In this document: piece by piece, positions 1 to 10,017 of the stretch
Layout: every line of letters starts with the position of its first letter
Position numbering within the stretch: the first letter of the stretch is position 1
Origin: Bacteriovoracaceae bacterium
Lineage (GTDB): Bacteria > Bdellovibrionota > Bacteriovoracia > Bacteriovoracales > Bacteriovoracaceae
Reading direction: 5' to 3'
Length of the DNA: 64,000 nt
Assembly (NCBI GenBank): GCA_024711325.1
Contig: JANJTC010000005.1
Coordinates: 744,001-808,000, forward strand
Made by a program: the position numbers and the translations under genes
The notes under the pieces: generated by a model
Told to the model about the DNA's origin: nothing
The model's database searches: none
The model's input: the letters and a program-made list of their open reading frames with translations, nothing else

Positions 1-227
1 CCACTAACAATTAATGCTATTAGCAGCAATATCAATAATGCAGAAAGATATCTGGGTAGATGGAGTTTCCCTGTAAGTTTATTAAGTATGGGAGAAATGA
101 GAATGCCTATTCCGATGCCAATGACTGAAACTAATAGGATATAACGAGTAAAATAGGCCGCTGCGAATAGAAGAATGAAGGTAATAAAAGCAACAATAGT
201 GCCATTCGTTATTTTGACCCTTTCCAT
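1..227 (-). CDS. AI-2E family transporter (PerM-like), N-terminal part, truncated by window edge
   Basis: Reverse-strand reading gives MERVKITNGTIVAFITFILLFAAAYFTRYILLVSVIGIGIGILISPILNKLTGKLHLPRYLSALLILLLIALIVS, typical of the AI-2E transporter N-terminus; open to the window edge. Confidence 0.6.
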   Translation of the reverse strand, partial: MERVKITNGTIVAFITFILLFAAAYFTRYILLVSVIGIGIGILISPILNKLTGKLHLPRYLSALLILLLIALIVS

Positions 228-298
228 TTGAATATGGAAACACTGAGTATTTTCTTGGTCAAGTTGCGGCCTATACTCGAAGGAACAGGAGAACTTTT

Positions 299-760
299 AT
301 GTCTACTCAAGTCAAAGCTATACCTCAAGGATACCATTCTTTAACTCCTTATTTGATTGTAAAAAATGCTGCCAGGGCGATTGATTTTTATAAAGAAGCT
401 TTTGGCGCTCAAGAGCTATTTCGAATGGAGGCCCCAGAAGGAAAAATTGGTCACTGCGAATTAAAAATTGGTGACTCCCGTTTAATGCTGGCCGATGAGT
501 TTCCCCATATGGGGTCAGCTGCACCCAGTGAAGCAGATCGTGGCTTCTCATTACTTTTATATGTTGAAAACGTGGATGATATTTTTAAGCGAGCCCAGGA
601 AGCTGGAGCAAAAGTTATTCAAGCAGTTAAAGATGAATTCTGGGGCGACCGCATGGGAACACTCGAAGATCCATTTGGGCATAGATGGAACCTGGGTAGT
701 CATGTTGAAGATGTTTCTCCTGAAGAAATGAAGCGTCGGCAGCAGAAGATGTTTAGCTAA
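299..760 (+). CDS. VOC/glyoxalase family protein (PhnB-like)
   Basis: YHSLTPYLIVKNAARAIDFYKEAFGA...DPFGHRWNLGSHVEDVSPEEM motifs; RBS-like aggagaac upstream. Confidence 0.85.
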   Translation: MSTQVKAIPQGYHSLTPYLIVKNAARAIDFYKEAFGAQELFRMEAPEGKIGHCELKIGDSRLMLADEFPHMGSAAPSEADRGFSLLLYVENVDDIFKRAQEAGAKVIQAVKDEFWGDRMGTLEDPFGHRWNLGSHVEDVSPEEMKRRQQKMFS

Positions 761-841
761 ATGGATGACCAAAGAAGACGGTCTTAACGGAAGTGTCATT
801 CCTGCCAAGGTCTTATATAATTTCTTCCTTCAGGAGAAATT

Positions 842-2221
842 ATGCAATTATTATCATCCAACATTGCTCAGGACATTATTAATGAAGGTTTTGCTTTTGG
901 AGCGGACTTTGTAGATGTGTTTATTGAGCGTACTCACAACGATGGCATGGTCTTTAAAAATTCCAGGGCCGAAGACATTCAATCAGGAACTATTTTTGGC
1001 ATAGGCATACGTCTGATCCATGGTGAACAGGCACTTTACGGTTATACCAATTCAGTCGATCGGGAAGAACTTTTAAGAATTACCAAACTCTTAGGCGCAA
1101 GAATCGGAGGGGAAGGAAAGTCACTTAACCTTAATTTCGAAAAGCTAACTTATCCTAAAGTTCCCACTCTTCTGGATAAGGAAATTGATGCCAAACATAA
1201 GCTGGCGCACTTAAAAAAGATTGATGAGATCCTTCGCATGGATACAAAAGTTTCCCAGGTAATGTTGAACTTCACTAAGAAAAAACAATTGATTGAGGTT
1301 TATAATTCTGAAGGCTTATTTGCGACTGAAGAGCGTCCTTATATTCGTCTCTTTCATCAAGTAGTGATGAAGGATGGAAATCTCCAAACTGAAGCATTTT
1401 ATGGGCCAGGTGCTATAGGAGGTTGGGAATTTATTGAAAAACTTAACACACAAGAGATTTGCGCCAATTTATTAAAGCAGGCCTCAACCACCTTATACGC
1501 ATCTCCTTGTCCTGCAGGAAAAATGCCCGTTGTTATCGACAATGGCTTTGGCGGAGTTATCTTTCATGAAGCTTGTGGTCACCTACTTGAAACAACATCC
1601 GTCGAAAAGAAGGCCAGTGTTTTTTGGGATAAGATGGGAGAACAAATTGCTCATTCAGCAGTTACGGCCCTGGATGATGGAACCGTGCCAGGCGCATGGG
1701 GATCTTTATCAATTGATGATGAGGGGATGCCTACACAAAGAACAACCTTGATTGAAAACGGTATTCTAAAACGCTTCATATCGGACAGACTTGGAGAACG
1801 CAAAACCGGTCATAAAAGAACTGGTTCAGCTCGCAGACAATCCTATAAATTTGCTCCTGCCTCCCGCATGAGAAATACCTTTATTCAAAGTGGAAGCTAC
1901 CAGCTGGATGAAATCATCAACTCTGTCCCCGATGGCATTTATGCAAAAAAAATGGGTGGAGGCTCAGTTGATCCTTCAACTGGACAGTTTAATTTCTCCG
2001 TTCAAGAGGCTTATCTGATTAAAGATGGTAAAATATCCAGGCCTGTAAAAGGGGCGACCTTAATTGGAACTGGCCCGGATATCATGGCCAAGATTTCTAT
2101 GGTGGGCAGAAATCTGGAACTTATGGCAGGAATGTGTGGATCAGTGAGTGGGAGTATTCCAACAACAGTTGGACAACCACCAATTAAAGTGGATGAAATT
2201 TTGGTTGGGGGTGAAGCATGA
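842..2221 (+). CDS. tldD: TldD-like metalloprotease
   Basis: HEACGH (HExxxH) motif; glycine-rich C-terminus; adjacent TldE-like gene; RBS caggag. Confidence 0.85.
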   Translation: MQLLSSNIAQDIINEGFAFGADFVDVFIERTHNDGMVFKNSRAEDIQSGTIFGIGIRLIHGEQALYGYTNSVDREELLRITKLLGARIGGEGKSLNLNFEKLTYPKVPTLLDKEIDAKHKLAHLKKIDEILRMDTKVSQVMLNFTKKKQLIEVYNSEGLFATEERPYIRLFHQVVMKDGNLQTEAFYGPGAIGGWEFIEKLNTQEICANLLKQASTTLYASPCPAGKMPVVIDNGFGGVIFHEACGHLLETTSVEKKASVFWDKMGEQIAHSAVTALDDGTVPGAWGSLSIDDEGMPTQRTTLIENGILKRFISDRLGERKTGHKRTGSARRQSYKFAPASRMRNTFIQSGSYQLDEIINSVPDGIYAKKMGGGSVDPSTGQFNFSVQEAYLIKDGKISRPVKGATLIGTGPDIMAKISMVGRNLELMAGMCGSVSGSIPTTVGQPPIKVDEILVGGEA

Positions 2222-3531
2222 AAAGTTTAATGGAAAAAGTCCTTAATCAAGTAATTGATCAGAAGGCCGAAGCTGACTTAATGTTTGCCAGTTCAAAAAC
2301 TTTAAAGATGAGTGCTCAGAAGAAGGCCATCTCGACATATAATGTCTCGAGCACGCAGATCCTTGGTATTCGTGTGATTAAAGACGGACGTGTTGGCCTG
2401 TCTTATACAGAGTCCCTGGATGAAGAATCCCTGAATCTTTTAGTGAAACAGGCATTACAAAATACTGAGACCACTGAGCCAAATGCACATGAAAGAATAT
2501 TGAATCTTTCAGGAAGCCTTTCAGATGAGCTTTCAATCCCTGAAGAAGAAGTAAGTATCGCTTTAAAAACTGAACGTGCTTTAGAATTAGAGGAAGGTGT
2601 TAAAAAACTCGATCCAAGAGTCTCTTCAGTTCCCTATAATTCTTATTCAGAACAGGATTACCTTTCGCACTATCTAAGCACCAAAGGACGTTTCACGACT
2701 TATCGGGACAAGAGTTATTCCATCACTTCTTCCGCTGTGATGGATGACAAGGGAAAAAAATCAAGCTTTTATGATTTTCAAACGGCCCATGTGTTTAAGG
2801 ATCTTAAGTTTCAAAAAGTTATTGAGACGGCACTCTTTCATGCCAGAAATTTATTAGAAGAAAAATCCCTTCCCACTGGGAAGTACAATGTTCGTTTTTC
2901 AGAGGATTCATTAGAAAGCTTAATGAATTGTTTCTCAAACTTATATTCTGCGAAAGCTTCCATTGATCAAATGAATCCATGGTCCAATCAGTTGGGATGT
3001 GAAGTTATCTCGAAGGATTTATCTATTATAGATCATCCATCGTTTGATCGTTCTTTTAGAACTAGTAAGTTTGATAGTGAAGGAGTTGAAAGAAAACTTC
3101 TGACATTGATTGAAGAAGGCGTCCTTAAGTCCTTTTATCACAATTCAGTTACCGCTAATTATTTCAAAACTCAATCTACTGGGCACGCTTCACGAAGCGC
3201 TGGTAGTCCCTTAGGTGTTTATGGAACGGACCTGATCATTAGAGGGAAAAATGTCAAACCGCTACCTGATAGGTATCTTGAAGTTATCCAGATGGATGGG
3301 CTGTATTCAGGCGCCAATCGGGTTACAGGAGCTTTTTCTGTCGCCATTAAAGGCTATGTCTGGGAAAGAGGGGAAAAAGTTGGAACATTTGGCAATATCA
3401 CCTTGTCCGGAAATTTGATGGAATTATTTAAAAATGTTGAAGTCGTAGGGGATGAACTCTTGGCCTCAACTGATGAGTCTTTTTTCTCAGTACCATTGAT
3501 CTTTCATGGAGTATCCGTGGCCGGAACCTAA
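2218..3531 (+). CDS. TldE/PmbA-like metalloprotease partner
   Basis: PmbA/TldE-like; 4-nt overlap with the tldD-like gene. Confidence 0.8.
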   Translation: MKSLMEKVLNQVIDQKAEADLMFASSKTLKMSAQKKAISTYNVSSTQILGIRVIKDGRVGLSYTESLDEESLNLLVKQALQNTETTEPNAHERILNLSGSLSDELSIPEEEVSIALKTERALELEEGVKKLDPRVSSVPYNSYSEQDYLSHYLSTKGRFTTYRDKSYSITSSAVMDDKGKKSSFYDFQTAHVFKDLKFQKVIETALFHARNLLEEKSLPTGKYNVRFSEDSLESLMNCFSNLYSAKASIDQMNPWSNQLGCEVISKDLSIIDHPSFDRSFRTSKFDSEGVERKLLTLIEEGVLKSFYHNSVTANYFKTQSTGHASRSAGSPLGVYGTDLIIRGKNVKPLPDRYLEVIQMDGLYSGANRVTGAFSVAIKGYVWERGEKVGTFGNITLSGNLMELFKNVEVVGDELLASTDESFFSVPLIFHGVSVAGT

Positions 3532-3992
3532 GAAAAGGTTTTAGTCATTTTAAAGTTAATAAAGGCAACTTCTTTTCTATATACTGTTTGTTTAAGCATA
3601 ACAGCGAAACCCATTTTTTCAAAAAAAGGTTTCGCTGTTATACTTGCCTCAACAAACAATGACGGAATTTTCATTTTTTTGGCTTCCGCTTCTAATCCTT
3701 GATAAATAAATTTACCCACTCCTATGCCGGCATAATCAGGATGGATGTAGAAGCGGTCTATGTGACCATCTTTTTCTAGCTCACCAAAACCTGCGACTTT
3801 ATGATCCTTCTCTGCGATAAAAACAATCTTATTATTAAAGGACAGCGCCCATTCTTCCATGTCTCTTTCATCTGGGGCCCAGGCCCTTATTTGCTCTTCC
3901 GAGTAGTCTTTGGCACTGATCTTCCTGATTGATTGATGAAAGAGGATGGCCAATTCCTTGAAATCTTCTGATCTAAGCATTCTTAAATTCAT
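3528..3992 (-). CDS. GNAT family N-acetyltransferase
   Basis: HIDRFYIHPDYAGIGVGKFIYQGLEAEA and PFFEKMGF motifs. Confidence 0.85.
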   Translation of the reverse strand: MNLRMLRSEDFKELAILFHQSIRKISAKDYSEEQIRAWAPDERDMEEWALSFNNKIVFIAEKDHKVAGFGELEKDGHIDRFYIHPDYAGIGVGKFIYQGLEAEAKKMKIPSLFVEASITAKPFFEKMGFAVMLKQTVYRKEVAFINFKMTKTFS

Positions 3993-4056
3993 AGCTTGAT
4001 TATATTAGAATCTGTAGCATTGACCAAGTTAATCGCAATAACGTAGAGTCCCACTT

Positions 4057-4515
4057 ATGATAAATAATGATGTACTTCGTAGTGTTCGTTATATGCTTAA
4101 TATCAGCGAGTTTAAGCTGGTAGAAATAATCCAACTCGGTGGTGGGAATATTTCGCAGGCAACCTTAAACGCCTACATTAAACGTGAAGAAGAGCCTGGT
4201 TTTGTTGAGTGTGATCAACGAACCATGGTTCATTTCCTTAATGGCCTCATTTATTTTAAACGTGGAAAGGATGAGACCCGTCCACCTCTACCTTATGAAT
4301 TGCCTACAAATAATGTTGTCTTAAAAAAACTAAGAGTCGCCTTCGAACTTAAGGATGAGGACATTATCCAGATTTTAGACCAAGCGGGGTTTAAAATTTC
4401 AAAAACTGAATTAAGCGCCTTTTTTCGAAAAGAAGGTCATCCAAATTTCAGACTCTGCGGAGATCAATTCCTCCGAAATTTCCTGAAGGGTTTGACAATG
4501 AAGCTACGTGAGTGA
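4057..4515 (+). CDS. DUF1456 family protein (YehS-like)
   Basis: Two repeats of the MxNNDVLRSxRYxL / NVVLKKLRVAFELKDEDI type. Confidence 0.8.
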   Translation: MINNDVLRSVRYMLNISEFKLVEIIQLGGGNISQATLNAYIKREEEPGFVECDQRTMVHFLNGLIYFKRGKDETRPPLPYELPTNNVVLKKLRVAFELKDEDIIQILDQAGFKISKTELSAFFRKEGHPNFRLCGDQFLRNFLKGLTMKLRE

Positions 4516-5589
4516 TTTTCGCGCTTCGCAAATTACAAATTTATTATTAGTTGCAACGATCTTACTATTACCAAAAATTTTCTTGAGTTTTATCTGATAT
4601 CCCAAATGCGAATTTCCGATCACCCGAATGCTTCCTCCCTGTTTTAATGAATGAAAAGCGTCTTGGAACATTTGCCAGGCAATGAAATCACCAATTGTGT
4701 TTTGTTGATGGAAGGGCGGATTGCATAAAACCAGGTCTAAAAGGTCCTGAGGTCGATTTTCAAAACAATTCGTCCAAAGGAATTCAGCCTCATTATCAAA
4801 GTAATTTTTGTAGTTACTGCTGGCACTATCGATGGCCATACTTGATTCATCACTAAAGTATAATTTGGCAACTGGGTTAATCATCTTGGCCTTAATCCCA
4901 ATGATTCCGTTGGCACATCCTAAATCCAGGATTTTAGAGAATGGACCCTTGGGAATATGATCCAAAAAGAAGCGAGTGCCTATATCTAACTTATCCCTGC
5001 TGAAGAGATTTGAGTGATTAATAAATGGAACTTCAAAATGATCAATCTTAAGAGTTTTGGGATAGGGAGAGACCACTTGTGTCTTCTCAAAACTAGCAAA
5101 AATTAGACGTGCCTTTTTGTAGGCCAGACTCGTTGAAGTTTGTCCGATGTACTTTTGTAAAAGCTCAAAACTTGCAGGGGCCATATGCTTAACCATTGAG
5201 CCGCAGATGATTTGTGAATCGGGCCGAAGGTGATGGGTAAGGTTACACAGAATATCTTCAAAAAAAGACATATTTTTTGGCAATTGAATCAGGACATAAT
5301 CGTAAGTGCCGGCCAGATCCTTAAGATTGTGAATCGGGTTGATTCTTTGATCACTATTATATTGAATTCCCTTCATGCTGACATAGGAATCAGTATAAGT
5401 TGTACAGTCGAAATCTTCCAGACCACAACTTAAGGCACCAAATTGATCATTGATAATTAATATTTTTTTTGAAGTGAGGTCCTGATTTTTCATGTGTTGG
5501 AGTATTAACTCATCGGCGCTATCCCAACCTTGCAAGAGATCGTTCTTACGTAATGGATATCTTTTGATTTCATGAATAGGTTTAGGCAT
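4504..5589 (-). CDS. rlmG: RlmG/RsmC-like class I SAM rRNA (guanine-N2) methyltransferase
   Basis: LDLGCANGIIG, NPPFHQQ and NSHLGYQIKLKKIFGNSKIVATNNKFVI motifs characteristic of RlmG. Confidence 0.75.
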   Translation of the reverse strand: MPKPIHEIKRYPLRKNDLLQGWDSADELILQHMKNQDLTSKKILIINDQFGALSCGLEDFDCTTYTDSYVSMKGIQYNSDQRINPIHNLKDLAGTYDYVLIQLPKNMSFFEDILCNLTHHLRPDSQIICGSMVKHMAPASFELLQKYIGQTSTSLAYKKARLIFASFEKTQVVSPYPKTLKIDHFEVPFINHSNLFSRDKLDIGTRFFLDHIPKGPFSKILDLGCANGIIGIKAKMINPVAKLYFSDESSMAIDSASSNYKNYFDNEAEFLWTNCFENRPQDLLDLVLCNPPFHQQNTIGDFIAWQMFQDAFHSLKQGGSIRVIGNSHLGYQIKLKKIFGNSKIVATNNKFVICEARKSLT

Positions 5590-5652
5590 ATTTTATTTTA
5601 ATCTATTCTTCGAAGCTTGTCTAAAGGGCCTGGAAGTAGTTAGAATTTAACT

Positions 5653-5826
5653 ATGTCTAACAAAATTTTCAGAAACTTTGGTTTTTTCTCCAAGGAAATC
5701 TTTCAACTGATTTCTTCGCCGGTGTTTATTCTATTGACGGTGGTAGGTAATGGATTGATCTGGTTGAGTGGAACTTTTTTCTATCTACTACTTAATAGTG
5801 AAAATCTAAAACGCCATCGTAAATAA
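5653..5826 (+). CDS. Short single-TM protein (57 aa), possibly a remnant of an ion-channel N-terminus
   Basis: Translation MSNKIFRNFGFFSKEIFQLISSPVFILLTVVGNGLIWLSGTFFYLLLNSENLKRHRK; not in the supplied ORF track (below length cutoff). Confidence 0.4.
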   Translation: MSNKIFRNFGFFSKEIFQLISSPVFILLTVVGNGLIWLSGTFFYLLLNSENLKRHRK

Positions 5827-6057
5827 TTATCGTGATTTGACCATATAGCGGTATAAGTCCTCGACCTTAGTCCTCGCCCAGGATGTTTTCCTGAGAAAAG
5901 CGAGGCTTGATTTTATACTTGGGTCATGGGTGAAGCATCTGATCGTGATCATATTTCCTAATTGCTCCCAGCCGTAGAACTCTACAAGTTCCTTCAATAT
6001 CATTTCAAGCGTTTTTCCATGGAGTGGGTCTTTAGTGGCAGAATCTTTCATCTTCAT
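5827..6057 (-). CDS. VF530 family (DUF2132) DNA-binding protein
   Basis: [25 protein letters not shown]...[31 protein letters not shown]. Confidence 0.85.
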   Translation of the reverse strand: MKMKDSATKDPLHGKTLEMILKELVEFYGWEQLGNMITIRCFTHDPSIKSSLAFLRKTSWARTKVEDLYRYMVKSR

Positions 6058-7451
6058 TAACCTTCATTTTGATACTGTTCCATTATCCCGTTTAAATACT
6101 TCATGAGACCAGTAATCCAGAGTATTGTACCTCCTAGTATACAGGTCAGGGATACATAAAAAATCAATGAACTTTTATTGGTAAAATATTCACTGATCTC
6201 TGTTTGAATTCCAAATATAAATCCATTAATACAGTAAAGTATAATACCTGTTATGATTAACACCAGACCATAAATCACCATCTTCTTGCCGCGTTTAATT
6301 TTGTTCTCAGCAATGACTATTTTCATCTGACTGCCTCTCAGGAATTTAACTTCCGTACTATCAGCATGTAAGGCCAGTGAAATCGCATGTAGGACTCTGG
6401 TAAACATTCCTAAAAAGGCAAGGGCCCAGGCCGAAATCGCAAAAACGGCAAATATTTTCGAAACTAATATTAGCCATTCTGGAACTGCCAATATTTGTGT
6501 TAGTCGAATGGTACTAACTGAATACATTCCAAGTGGAAAAACCAATCCCCAGTAGAGAGGGCTATAGGTGATCCGTACTTTTCTTATACCATGTCTCCAG
6601 ATGCCAAGGACCAAAAGCATAGGTATCCACCAAGTGGCAGTGGCCCAGGACATTAAAGTCAGTCCCGTAATAAATGGAAGGAGAGGTGTTAATAAAGCTG
6701 AACCTTCCGTTTTCATTAGTAATAAAGAGCCTGCCAATGCAGAGATTGCCATTGCACCCATATTGACCCAATAGGGCGGCATGAGGTCATTGGGATCAAA
6801 ACGAAAAAACATATAACGGTAAAATATTATTGAGATGATCCAGACGTAGAGCATGCCTCCACACATCCAAAACGAGGTCAGAATGAAAAGCATGGTTTCA
6901 TTATTCTCTGCTGGATTCAAAAAAATCAGTCCTGCAACAGGTATTGATTGAGTTGCGACAATGGATACAAGCCATCCGCCATTAATTCCTTCATCAAAGG
7001 CCGGCTTATTACGTTTGACTGTCAACAAAACAAAGATGGAATATATGGTGATGACCCAAAAGAAGACTGCTAAACCAAAAAATATTTTGGCCATTTGCGG
7101 AGAGCCCGCTATCAGGTAACACTGAACTCCCAAGACACTATTTGCCGCTACTAAGGTGAAGAAACCCGGTGAACGCTGATGATCGGAGCAGTCTTTTATG
7201 AATTCTGAAGTGAAAAGAAATATTCGGCCCAGAAACATAAGTGAAAGTGAGCTGTAGATGATGATATTGATAATAAATAGAAGTATGGCGGCCTGAGATA
7301 ATCCTAACAACTCAAAGTTAATGGAAATGATTCCCGTGGCCATGACCATTGCAAAATAGACTGGATGTAGTTTGGATATACTTTCTTTTATAAAAAGAGG
7401 GAGAGAGACTAGGTCTTTTTTGCTTGGAAATTCTGCTTCATGTTGAATCAT
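6057..7451 (-). CDS. TDT family transporter (tellurite-resistance/dicarboxylate TehA-like)
   Basis: [16 protein letters not shown] and about 10 TM segments. Confidence 0.8.
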   Translation of the reverse strand: MIQHEAEFPSKKDLVSLPLFIKESISKLHPVYFAMVMATGIISINFELLGLSQAAILLFIINIIIYSSLSLMFLGRIFLFTSEFIKDCSDHQRSPGFFTLVAANSVLGVQCYLIAGSPQMAKIFFGLAVFFWVITIYSIFVLLTVKRNKPAFDEGINGGWLVSIVATQSIPVAGLIFLNPAENNETMLFILTSFWMCGGMLYVWIISIIFYRYMFFRFDPNDLMPPYWVNMGAMAISALAGSLLLMKTEGSALLTPLLPFITGLTLMSWATATWWIPMLLVLGIWRHGIRKVRITYSPLYWGLVFPLGMYSVSTIRLTQILAVPEWLILVSKIFAVFAISAWALAFLGMFTRVLHAISLALHADSTEVKFLRGSQMKIVIAENKIKRGKKMVIYGLVLIITGIILYCINGFIFGIQTEISEYFTNKSSLIFYVSLTCILGGTILWITGLMKYLNGIMEQYQNEG

Positions 7452-7487
7452 TTTGGATTCTCAGCTTTTTGTATTTTATTATAACAA

Positions 7488-7523
7488 AAGCTTCAGAAAG
7501 GCCTTACACCCTGCCTGAAGCTT
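7488..7523 (-). terminator. Possible rho-independent terminator of doxX-like gene
   Basis: 9-bp inverted repeat aagcttcag/ctgaagctt, followed on the minus strand by ttgttataat. Confidence 0.4.
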
Positions 7524-7532
7524 CTGGCAAAC

Positions 7533-8009
7533 TTAAGACTTGGAGCCAAAAAATTTATGGTCCAATGAGAAACGGCCTGGTCCAATAACCAGAATGAGGA
7601 GCGATATCAGGAAATAAACTGTTGCTGGTTCGAAAGAACCACCTCCGGTAAGATTCACAAACGGATCACCCATAATAAAAGCGTGCATGATAACTGCCAC
7701 GAGCATCGTTAGCATAAGACCCAAAGCGCCTAAACGAGTGAAAAGGCCTAAAATCAAAAGTATGCCTCCTCCAAATTCAGATAAGGCTCCTAAGGCCTGA
7801 AAGATTCCAGGAACAGGTGATTCAGGACCCATCCAATTCATAGGATTTTGAATCTTTCCCCAGCCATGGAGAATGAAGGCATAACCTGTAATCACCCGAA
7901 TCAGAAGGAGTACAAGGCCAATATCAGACGGTTGATTACGAACGACAAAAAAGTTTTTCATCTCACATTCCTTGATATGAAGTTTATACCTAAATATTAT
8001 ACAGATCAA
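7533..8009 (-). CDS. DoxX family protein
   Basis: LLLIRVITGYAFILHGWGKI...SEFGGGILLILGLFTRLGALGLMLTM; probable start at MKNFFVVRN. Confidence 0.85.
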   Translation of the reverse strand: MICIIFRYKLHIKECEMKNFFVVRNQPSDIGLVLLLIRVITGYAFILHGWGKIQNPMNWMGPESPVPGIFQALGALSEFGGGILLILGLFTRLGALGLMLTMLVAVIMHAFIMGDPFVNLTGGGSFEPATVYFLISLLILVIGPGRFSLDHKFFGSKS

Positions 8010-8025
8010 AATTCAAAATCGGGGA

Positions 8026-9180
8026 TTATTTCAAAGGACAATCTTTCTCGGACAGGCACTTTTTCCTTAAGGATTCAGCTTGAGCGCTGGAATCGGCGTT
8101 TTCATTATGGGCAACATTAATACTTCCTATCGGTCCCCACATAGGATCAGAATAGACTAAGCCTTTCTCAGGATGAATAGTCATATGATCTTTACAGTTT
8201 GAAGCATTGGTTTCGCGATTATTGTTGTCTCTTAAGCATAGCTTCAATTGGCCATTTGGCATTGTCTCATAGTGAGAGACTAAAGTAGCGTGGGTAAAAA
8301 ACTTTGAACCTCTGCCAGTAAAGACAATAGTTGGCTGCATGTTCATATCAATTCTTTCTTTTACTTCCTGAAAGAGTTTTTTGTATTCCTGATTAGATTT
8401 TTTGCCTCCACCCAGGCCGGTCTTGAGACCCTGCCAGCTCATGGCCTGTTTGGCCCAGCCTTTGGCAACTTTGTCCGCCATATATGATTGAAGAGCAGGA
8501 TGATCAGAGAGGGATTGTAGGTCAGGAAAACCAGGAATATTTACGGCTTGATTGTCATCTACCTTATCAATTATTTTTTTATAATATTCTATTGCATCTT
8601 GTTGTTCTTCATAATTTTCAGAGTCAATATTGTATGGTGGTTTTATTTTAGGCTTAAAAAAGGCCAATCGATTAAATTGAGAAGTTAACCGGGCATGGCC
8701 CCAGCAATAGCCTTGAGTTTGTTCATAGTTACTGGGAATGCTGGTATTTCGAAAGGCCAGACCATTCTTCTCATTGGATAACTTGTGTGGGGTCATATCT
8801 ACAGGATGTCGGAAAATGTCAAAGCCCTTCGGGCATTGTACACCACAGCTACAAACTGAAACCGGACAATTTCCCCAAGGTAAGCAGCGGCAAGCAGTCT
8901 TGCGAACTTTCTTACTCAATTGATCCAAGGAGCTAAGCTCTTCCTCATTAATGGGCTGACCACTTTGATCAATGCAGTACTCAAGTTCGCCTTCTTTTTC
9001 CTGCCCATCTTTTTTTAAAGTTGCTTCTCGCTTTTCTTTATAATCTGCATCTGTAAAAAGGCTCGAAATACCCTGTATGGGAGACGTGAAAAAATTTTTT
9101 ACTACTCCACCGGCACCAAGTCCATTTTGGTTACAACTTGAAATAAGCAGGAGAAGCATCATTAAAGTAATTAACTTCAT
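8026..9180 (-). CDS. Secreted lipoprotein, possible papain-fold cysteine peptidase
   Basis: Lipobox LLLISSC; GYCWGHA and later THATLVSHYE...LCLRDNN fit a Cys-His-Asn arrangement; 4-nt overlap with upstream gene. Confidence 0.45.
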   Translation of the reverse strand: MKLITLMMLLLLISSCNQNGLGAGGVVKNFFTSPIQGISSLFTDADYKEKREATLKKDGQEKEGELEYCIDQSGQPINEEELSSLDQLSKKVRKTACRCLPWGNCPVSVCSCGVQCPKGFDIFRHPVDMTPHKLSNEKNGLAFRNTSIPSNYEQTQGYCWGHARLTSQFNRLAFFKPKIKPPYNIDSENYEEQQDAIEYYKKIIDKVDDNQAVNIPGFPDLQSLSDHPALQSYMADKVAKGWAKQAMSWQGLKTGLGGGKKSNQEYKKLFQEVKERIDMNMQPTIVFTGRGSKFFTHATLVSHYETMPNGQLKLCLRDNNNRETNASNCKDHMTIHPEKGLVYSDPMWGPIGSINVAHNENADSSAQAESLRKKCLSEKDCPLK

Positions 9181-9977
9181 AAGCGCTCCAAGAGATTAAC
9201 CCAGTAGAGTCGTTCAGGAGTTTCAGCTTTGATTTGTTTACTGATGCTTTCAAGACTTTCTCGTGATTTGCGCCCATTCTTCCAGTCATCCAAATAACGG
9301 CAAACTCGCATGCTCCATGTAATTGAAGTAGGGTATTTTTTCAATGTGGACAGACACCACAGTGGAGGAGTGGCTTCTTTTCCTAAATTCAATGCACTTA
9401 AAAGATCCTGACGGAGCCGCTGATTAATGTCTGCACTTTCTAAATTTAATGGTCCTAAAATCTGAAAGGCTTCGGCGGCATTGCCTTCTTTCATTAACTC
9501 TGTTACTCGTTCATCGACTGCCCAAACTGAATGAAAACCTTGTTCAAGATATGGCGTCTTTCCTGAGGCATGGCCTTCCATCATGCTAAGCCAACGTTTT
9601 ATTTGTGGGGTAGCTTTTTCAGGAGACTTTTTAAACCAGTCTCGGGCGCGCTTAAGCGCCTTTGGTAGTTCTTTTTTATTTTCTCTATTAAGAGCAACTA
9701 ATTGGATGACAGCTTCACTCTTGTCACTCTTCGTTGGGTATTCATAAGCTTTTAAGTAGTACTTGAGGGCCTTATCATCCAGGCCATGTGATGCTAGCTC
9801 ACGACCTGCAATCATATAGAGTAAAAATTCTTTTTCAGGGTTCTTCGCCTTGAGCTTATTGATTTCAAGTAAGGCCTCACTTTCCCAGACTTGCATTTGG
9901 GCCTCATCTACCGCCGCAGACCAGGTCTTGACAGGTGAAAGCAGAAGAATAAGGAGTGATAAATAAAAACTATACAT
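9177..9977 (-). CDS. Secreted TPR-like protein of unknown function
   Basis: Signal peptide MYSFYLSLLILLLSPVKTWSA; helical repeat-like sequence. Confidence 0.55.
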   Translation of the reverse strand: MYSFYLSLLILLLSPVKTWSAAVDEAQMQVWESEALLEINKLKAKNPEKEFLLYMIAGRELASHGLDDKALKYYLKAYEYPTKSDKSEAVIQLVALNRENKKELPKALKRARDWFKKSPEKATPQIKRWLSMMEGHASGKTPYLEQGFHSVWAVDERVTELMKEGNAAEAFQILGPLNLESADINQRLRQDLLSALNLGKEATPPLWCLSTLKKYPTSITWSMRVCRYLDDWKNGRKSRESLESISKQIKAETPERLYWVNLLERL

Positions 9978-10017
9978 CTTTAATCACATCGGTAAATTAA
10001 TGGGAAAAGTTGAGTGT

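Noticed and set aside
221-240. tttccat...atggaaa inverted repeat at the start of the AI-2E-like gene
   Set aside because: Only 7 bp in AT-rich DNA; likely chance
7630-7643. ggttcgaaagaacc resembling a tRNA T-arm
   Set aside because: Lies inside the DoxX coding sequence with no surrounding cloverleaf
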